A stretch of DNA of 64,000 bases, from NCBI GenBank assembly GCA_014529385.2, contig CM043969.1, positions 13,341,446 to 13,405,445 on the forward strand, written 5' to 3'. The notes below the pieces were generated by a model that was not told the DNA's origin, did not search any database, and was given only the letters and a program-made list of their open reading frames with translations. Position 1 is the stretch's first letter, and each line of letters opens with the position of its first letter. The DNA is from Adiantum capillus-veneris. Lineage: Eukaryota; Streptophyta; Polypodiopsida; Polypodiales; Pteridaceae. This document shows positions 58,657 to 64,000 of the stretch, piece by piece. A program made the translations under genes and the position numbers.

Positions 58657-58987
58657 ATTTCCTATGTATGACTATGAATTCCTCTAGCAGATATTCAATG
58701 ACTTCATTGAGAAAATGTGTCCCACGGTCACTGACAATTTCTATTGGGAACCTGTAATGTACAAAAACATTCTCATACAAAAATCGTGCAGTGGTGTGTG
58801 CATCATCTTTTTGTGTTGCCTTGGCTTCGACCCATTTTGTGAGATAGTCCGTAGCCACAATGATATATTGGGTATGGGTGTGATATGCAGGGGGTGAGAT
58901 AGGTCCCACAAAATCAATGCCCCATTTTGCAAATGCTCTTGTTCCCATCATTGGCCGTAATGGCATCTCATCTCTTTTTATTGGCAC
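58619..58987 (-). pseudogene. Element H integrase core, first half
   Basis: A minus-strand frame with KWGIDFVGPISPP (first Asp), TDYLTKWVEA and VSDRGTHF (second Asp), reaching RKFAPYHPTG. It then shifts frame into the 58402-58656 piece, where the catalytic Glu lies. The core would catalyse strand transfer. All three acidic residues are present once the shift at about 58640 is taken into account. Confidence 0.9.
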
Positions 58988-58996
58988 CTTGGTGCG

Positions 58997-59596
58997 CTAA
59001 CATGCATCACAATGCTTTACAAACTCTTCAGCATCCATGTGCAATGTAGGCCACCAAATTTCTCCGGTTAAGATAATTTTTGCCGTCTTATCGCCCGAAA
59101 AATGGCCTCCACTTATTTCGCTATGTGCATGTTCTAGAATCAGCAAGTATTCGCTTTCACTTGCACAGATTCTAAGTTGATTGTCCTTTCCTCGCTTATA
59201 GAGTTGGTTCCCTATTAATTGAAAGTCGCGAGCTTCCAGCTCTATAGATTTTTTCCATGCTCTTGTGATGTTCTCAGGAAACGTCCTAGTGGTCAAGAAA
59301 TCAATGATATATTGACTCCATGCAGGTGCAATGTTTACTTGAAACAATGTCGCGTGATCCACTGGTCGTTTGACACTACATATAGTACAATTGGTAACAT
59401 AAGAATGTGAGTCCGCATACATAGTTGGCCAATAAAACCCTAACTGTTTCAGTCTCTGGTGTGTTTTCACTGTTGAACAATGAAATACACAATCCTGGAC
59501 ATGTGCTTCTTCGAGGTAGCACTCGAATTCTTCTGGATTTATACATAATCGTAGGATTTGGTCCGATCCTAGATGATACAGCCGTCCTGCTATCAA
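58997..59596 (-). pseudogene. Element H integrase: two tandem HHCC zinc modules
   Basis: A 199-codon minus-strand frame holding two similar modules. Module 1 runs GRLYHLGSDQILRLC, EEAHVQDCVFHCS, LGFYWPTMYADS, TNCTICS. Module 2 runs NQLYKRGKDNQLRIC, EHAHSEISGGHF, GEIWWPTLHMDA, KHCDAC. Each has His-x6-His and Cys-x2-Cys at the spacing of retroviral-type integrase zinc domains. Between them lies IAPAWSQYIIDFLTTRTFPE. Ordinary gypsy integrases carry one such module. This points to an internal duplication or recruitment. Confidence 0.85.
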
Positions 59597-60247
59597 CTAG
59601 AAGTTTTTTGTTCGTCGAATTGTTTGTTTTTTGGATCTGTATTCCGTATTATTAAACCCACTTCCAAAGAAAAGAATGCTAACAATTTCCTGAGACCATT
59701 TGGGTACCATTTCAATATTGAAAAGATAAGCATCTGGTATGTCATCATCTACTCCTTCAGGAGCTTCCCCGTTGTGTATCCTTGAAAGATGATCCGCTCG
59801 TAGATGGGTTTTACCCTTTTTGACCACCACTATGAAGTCAAATTCTAGCAATATAATAAACCAGCGTACTATTATCCCTGTATTGCATGGTTTATTTATT
59901 AGATACAAAAGAGCTTGATGATCTGTAAAGAACACAAATTTGTTTGCAAGCAAATAATGTCGAAATTTCTTTACAGCATAAATCATTCCTAACCCTTCCC
60001 GCTCGGTGGTTGTGTAGTTCTTTTCCGCACTGTTTAGCTGTCGGCTCGCATAGCAAACTGAAAAATTCATTGTTCTGTCTCCAGGTTGAGCCAAAATACT
60101 TCCAATGGCATATGCAGAAGCATCAATGTGATCATGGAATATCTTTTCCCAATCTAGTGCCTTAAGTATAGGTGTTGATATCAGGTTTTCCTTCAGCTTT
60201 TGGAATGAAGTTTCACACTCCTCGGTCCAATCAAAATTGACTAGCAA
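59597..60247 (-). pseudogene. Element H RNase H
   Basis: A 216-codon minus-strand frame. It starts in the RT connection (FDWTEECETSFQKLKENLIS). RNase H shows DHIDASAYAIGSILAQPG (Asp), VCYASRQLNSAEKNYTTTERE (Glu), KFVFFTDHQALLYL (Asp) and the tail TPFRADHLSRI-like THLRADHLSRI. All expected acidic residues are present. It joins RT by a frameshift near 60240 and continues in frame to the zinc modules after a stop at 59597. Confidence 0.92.
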
Positions 60248-61352
60248 ACGATATAGATATTGTGCGATAACTGCACAACCTCTGTATCATACATGTATAT
60301 GAATCTTCGATAATAACTGCATACATGTATATGAATCTTCGATAATATCCACAGTGTCCCATGAAGGATTGCACTTGTTTCACATTAGTAGGCTTGGGTA
60401 GGTCTACAATGACTTTGACTTTGTCTAGGTCAGTGGTTATGCCATTTCTTGAGACAATGTGTCCTAAGATACGGCCTTGCTTAATCATGAATACACACTT
60501 TTCCGGGTTAAGACAGATTCGATATGTCCTGCATTTTTCAAAGACCTTTTGCAAATGGTCAATATGTTCCTCTCGTAGAAGAGAGTGTACACACAGATCA
60601 TCCATGTAAATTTCTAAGAATATTCTTAGGTATTCCTTGAATGCGTGCGTCATTAACCTTTGGAAAGTAGCTAGGCCATTAGTTAAGCCAAAAGGTATAA
60701 CTCGATACGCATAAATTCCCCATTCTGTGGCAAACGCTGTTTTGTGTTGATCCTCCCTTGCTATTGTCAGTTGGTTGTATCCTAAAAACCCATCCAGAAA
60801 GGAATAAGCCCGTTTCCCGGCCACCCGCTCAAGTACATGTTCTGTGATTGGCAAGGGATAATTATCCCTTATGGTGGCTGCATTTACCTTTTTGAGGTTT
60901 ACACACACTCGCAGTTTTCCATTCTTTTTGGGAACTACCACAATGGGTGACACCCAATCTGTATGTTCGATTTCATAGATGAATTCAGCTTCCATCGGTT
61001 TATCAATCTCTTCTTTGATTCGTTTAGCAAATGTGTCATTATAAGTATAAGGACGTCGTTTGCTAGGTTTTGCATCCGATTTCAAAGGAATTGTATGTTG
61101 GCATATCGATGGATCAACTCCTTTGAGGTCTTTATAGGACCATGCAAACACATCTTTATACTTCTCGAGAAGTTGTGTTAGCCGTTCTTCTTCTTCAGGT
61201 TCTAAATCGTTTGCTATATAGACCGGATGAGGCTTTTCACCTGGTTTTACAAGGTCTATCCTTTTTGAATTTTCTGGCCCATCGTAAGATTCTTGGTTGG
61301 TTCTTTCCTTGACTGGTGGATGATTTTTCTGTTCTGAATAGTAAATTTCCAA
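60231..61352 (-). pseudogene. Element H reverse transcriptase
   Basis: A minus-strand frame with DVFAWSYKDLKGVDPSICQH, FIYEIEHTDWVSPIVVVPKK, KLRVCVNLKKVNAATIRDNY and YSFLDGFLGYNQ. The active-site block is LEIYMDDLCVHS (YMDD) and the thumb region carries CVFMIKQGRILGHIVSRNGI. A small duplication of TACATGTATATGAATCTTCG near 60290-60340 disrupts the end. The enzyme copies element RNA. It is complete apart from the C-terminal frame break. Confidence 0.93.
60287..60343. repeat. Short tandem duplication at the RT/RNase H frame break
   Basis: The block ATACATGTATATGAATCTTCG followed by ATAATA occurs twice about 32 bp apart. Because 32 is not a multiple of three, it can account for the frame change between RT and RNase H. 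Confidence 0.75.
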
Positions 61353-62069
61353 TAGTGTGATGGTACATTCATGTTTTCCTTTTCTGACTCCCCTTTACCA
61401 TCACTATCTTCTTCAGTAGTCCATATTTCTCTTAAAGACCGTTTCAGTTCTTGGTATTTCTGTTTACGCTCCAGTTTGGTCCACTCTTGGTCTTTTGTTG
61501 TTTCTTTTTTTGTTTTTTGAGATTTTTGTGATTTTGGTTTTTGTTTTAGCTTTTCGTACCTGTTTTAATTCCTCTTACGTTCTTTCCCTTCGATCTTTTG
61601 AGAATCTTCCTGATATTTGATCTTTCACACAATCCTCTGCTTTTACAAGCATCAAATAGTGAGTTTTACCTTTTATCCTGGGAATCAGGTTCTCTCTCGC
61701 TTTGTTTCCTGCTCGTTTCCTCCTATAGCGTTCCTGGCGTCTAGGGTGTTGATTAGCAAAATCATAAAATTTGATATTCTCGGTTTCCCTTCCACGCTCA
61801 CTTGAGGTGTCTAAACACTCATTATCTGCATTATCATTTACTTCCAGATGTTCAGAGGAGTTATAAAACTCTTCTTGTTCTGGTGGTTCTATCGTCTCAT
61901 CTTCTCCTGGTATAATGCTTACCATGTAATAGGGTAGCATATCATAGCCATCCTTATCGCAAAATTTTGTTGTTGGACTATCTGAAATGGTACAGACATC
62001 CAATGTTGCTAGTATGTGTTCCCATTCTAGAGGTTCCAAGGGATCTTCAGGGAAAGGTTTCGGAATATA
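61353..62069 (-). pseudogene. Element H protease-RT linker
   Basis: Minus-strand frame 61575-62039, in register with protease and RT, with TAA at 61575. It is acidic and Glu/Asp/Asn/Ser-rich at first (EFYNSSEHLEVNDNADNE), then strongly basic (RRQERYRRKRAGNK) and Lys/Gln-rich toward RT. No catalytic motif is seen. Such long linkers occur in plant gypsy polyproteins. Confidence 0.65.
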
Positions 62070-62594
62070 CTACTTGTCTTCTATCGCTCTTTCTAAGATG
62101 CATTCTTCTCTTCTTAAGCTTCCACAATGTGAAGCTCCGCATATCCAAATCTCTTTTTGTTGCCCTAACCATGCCGGAAGTTCTGATCTTGCTACTGTAG
62201 CTGAATCAAACTCTTCCACAGGTGTTTGGTTCACATCTTTGTAACTATGGTCTTTCATGTGTATTTTAGTTGTTGTCTCGCCATGTGTGAGGTATATGTG
62301 GTCGTAACCCCAATCTTGGACCATCTTCAATTGCCGCATGAATGGTCGTCCCAAGATGATCTCATAATTATTCTTTTTGTCAAAATCGACTATTGCAAAT
62401 GTATGCTCATACTCGATTCCGCACGAAGTGACAATCACTTTTTCTAAAAGTCCTAGAGGTTTCTCCATGAACCCATCTACCAATTGTAGTTTCATTTTGG
62501 TAGCCCTCAAAGTTGGTTTTTCCCATTTTTTCCATATTTCCTTGGTGGCGATAGCAACTCCTGCTCCACTGTCAAGAATAGCTTTGGAAACTAC
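62070..62594 (-). pseudogene. Element H protease (first, canonical position)
   Basis: The minus strand shows SKAILDSGAGVAIATKEIW, then GLLEKVIVTSCG, EHTFAIVDFDKKNNYEIILGRPFM, the standard retropepsin ending. It lies between gag and RT as usual. The reading frame is the same as the gag linker upstream, with one TGA at 62595 just before the domain, and ends at TAG 62070. A following stretch (WLGQQKEIWICGASHCGS) is unassigned. Confidence 0.88.
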
Positions 62595-64000
62595 TCATTG
62601 TAATTCTACTGGTAGCGTGGCGTTTCCATCTTCTCCCTCGCAATACTCTCCAACCTTGTTTAATGGTACTGGCCTAGTGTTTAGTTGAGGCCTGTCCAAC
62701 TCTCTGATCCCTTCCTGAAGCCTCAAGGTGGGCTCTTTTACTCCAAATTTTTCTAGGCATTTACCTACTGTGGTCCACATGTTTGGCCGTAACCTTAGGA
62801 GTTTTGCTAATGTGATTGTGCATGCCACCGGGTTGGACAATAACTCAATCAATCCTTGCAAATCCATCACTTTGTTAGAAGAAAGTCTTTGAGATGGGAT
62901 TGCTCTCACTTCCGACTTGACTTCATACTCTCCTAGGTAAGAGGGTAAAGTTCTCAGCGAGTCTGGTTGGCTGTGCCCCGAACTAATTGATCCTTGGTCT
63001 CCCCCTTGTGAATGTATCTCAAAGTTTATTTGTGATCTTGCCTTAAATTCTTCAATAGGAGGTAAGGTTAAATTCTTTTCTTTTCTTGTGCTATTCATGT
63101 GGTTACTCATCCTATTAGCCTCGTTGGCCTCATGGATTTGCTTCCACAGATCATCTAGACCGTTACAGTCCTTACCCATTTCTGCCAATATTTTAGGCTG
63201 GAACCCGTCACTTGTCTCATCTGTGGTATTTGGCACTATGATAGGCTCTCCTCTGGACTTATAGGCATTAGTGAGTCTTTCCTTTGTTTCTACATGTTTC
63301 TCTAAAGCTGGTTGGATAGGGGTTGGAGCTGGTGCCTCATGCCAATGTGCAGGTTTACCGAGCGTGTCTTCCATCAATGCTTGAGCTGTTTCGATCATCT
63401 TTTTACACATTTCCAACCTTTGTTTTTCTATTTCTGCATATGGATAAGTCATCCACCTTTGCTCCTGGGTTTGGTTCTTTTTGAGTCTAGCTTCATAAGC
63501 TTTTAGAAGAGCATCCAACTGCTCATTTACCTTGTCTGCCAGTACAGACCCTCCTGATCCCGCACTTTTGGGCTCTGCTATTTCCTTGGGTGCTATGGTT
63601 TCCGTGGTGTGTGAACTTAAGCTAGCTAGATCCTCTAACCTCTCTAATCTATCCTTTGTATGTCTCAACTCCTCGGATAGAGCTGTTTGCTCTCGTTCCT
63701 TCCTTGCTTTCATACGCGCCTTTCTAGCTTTCCAAGTGCTTCTCTGATCTTTCGTTTTTGAACTTTGGACATCGGTTTTTGGTTCTTCAACTATGGGTTC
63801 GTTCGTCATTCTGTGAGCTTGGGCTCGTGTTACTGCCTGAATAGGTATGATTGTTTCATTTTCCGATCCTCCACTGGAAGGTACTATTTCTAGCATGTTC
63901 AAGGTAGTTTTTGCTCCTTTGCTCGGGTTTTTAGGGCAATCGAGAATCAAATGAGTAACTCCACACTCAGTGCAATATGCGTTGACTCTAATGATTTCAT
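62595..64000 (-). pseudogene. Element H gag C-terminal part
   Basis: An open minus-strand frame running off the window edge. At 63936-63974 a zinc-knuckle-like CTECGVTHLILDC has Cys-x2-Cys-x3-His-x4-Cys, one residue shorter than the usual Cys-x2-Cys-x4-His-x4-Cys. A basic coiled stretch follows (KARKARMKARKEREQ, ELRHTKDRLERLEDL), then a long unassigned linker to the protease. The open frame is continuous from the edge to TGA at 62595. The gag core lies outside the window. Confidence 0.8.

Larger units (their letters stand above)
56796..64000 (-). mobile_element. Element H: Ty3/gypsy retrotransposon with extra domains, cut by window edge
   Basis: Minus-strand order from the right edge is gag zinc knuckle and linker, protease, linker, RT, RNase H, integrase with two zinc modules, integrase tail, second protease-like domain and a basic repeat region. 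The frame changes only near 60240 and 58640. Stops lie at 62595, 62070, 61575 and 57880. RT before integrase places it in Ty3/gypsy. It differs from A and B in RT (YMDD) and in overall layout. LTRs were not located. Confidence 0.88.

Overview
The window looks like repeat-rich nuclear DNA from a land plant. It holds plant-type Ty3/gypsy and LINE retrotransposons, a hAT transposase relic, a tRNA-iMet primed LTR element, long GA/TC microsatellites, and no bacterial operons, rRNA or chloroplast genes. I recognise no intact single-copy host gene. A fern or other early-diverging vascular plant is possible, but the sequence does not prove it.

Layout. 1-18.4 kb is mostly decayed DNA: a foldback element (2.3-2.66 kb), two unassigned minus-strand relics (3.1-4.0 and 4.6-6.8 kb), GA arrays, a broken hAT transposase (12.0-14.0 kb) and a 158-bp tandem repeat (16.6-17.0 kb). 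18.38-36.52 kb is a minus-strand Ty3/gypsy element (here A) carrying gag, protease, RT, RNase H, a second archaeal-type RNase H and integrase. A second minus-strand gypsy element (B, 23.13-33.20 kb, LTRs of about 1456 bp) has inserted between A's protease and RT. Between B's 5' LTR and its gag lies a fragment of a third element (C). 36.5-40.4 kb holds unassigned DNA, a short insertion with 16-bp flanking repeats, an orphan plus-strand gypsy integrase and a 49-bp minisatellite.

40.5-49 kb is a decayed minus-strand L1-like LINE. Its ORF1 is split by a 5.1-kb non-autonomous LTR element (E), with 5-bp target duplications (CATAC), an iMet primer site and no gag-pol. 49.95-54 kb is an LTR-associated unit (G) that encodes one unfamiliar reading frame of about 1134 codons, broken only by six single-codon stops. 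A 284-bp repeat array with near-perfect palindromes lies just upstream of it. 56.8-64 kb is a third gypsy element (H), cut by the window edge. Its integrase has two tandem HHCC zinc modules, and a second aspartic-protease-like domain lies beyond the integrase.

The sequence is best read as nested mobile elements, most of them pseudogenised by stops and frameshifts. The points most worth following are the H domain architecture, the G reading frame, the palindrome array and the well-resolved nested insertions.
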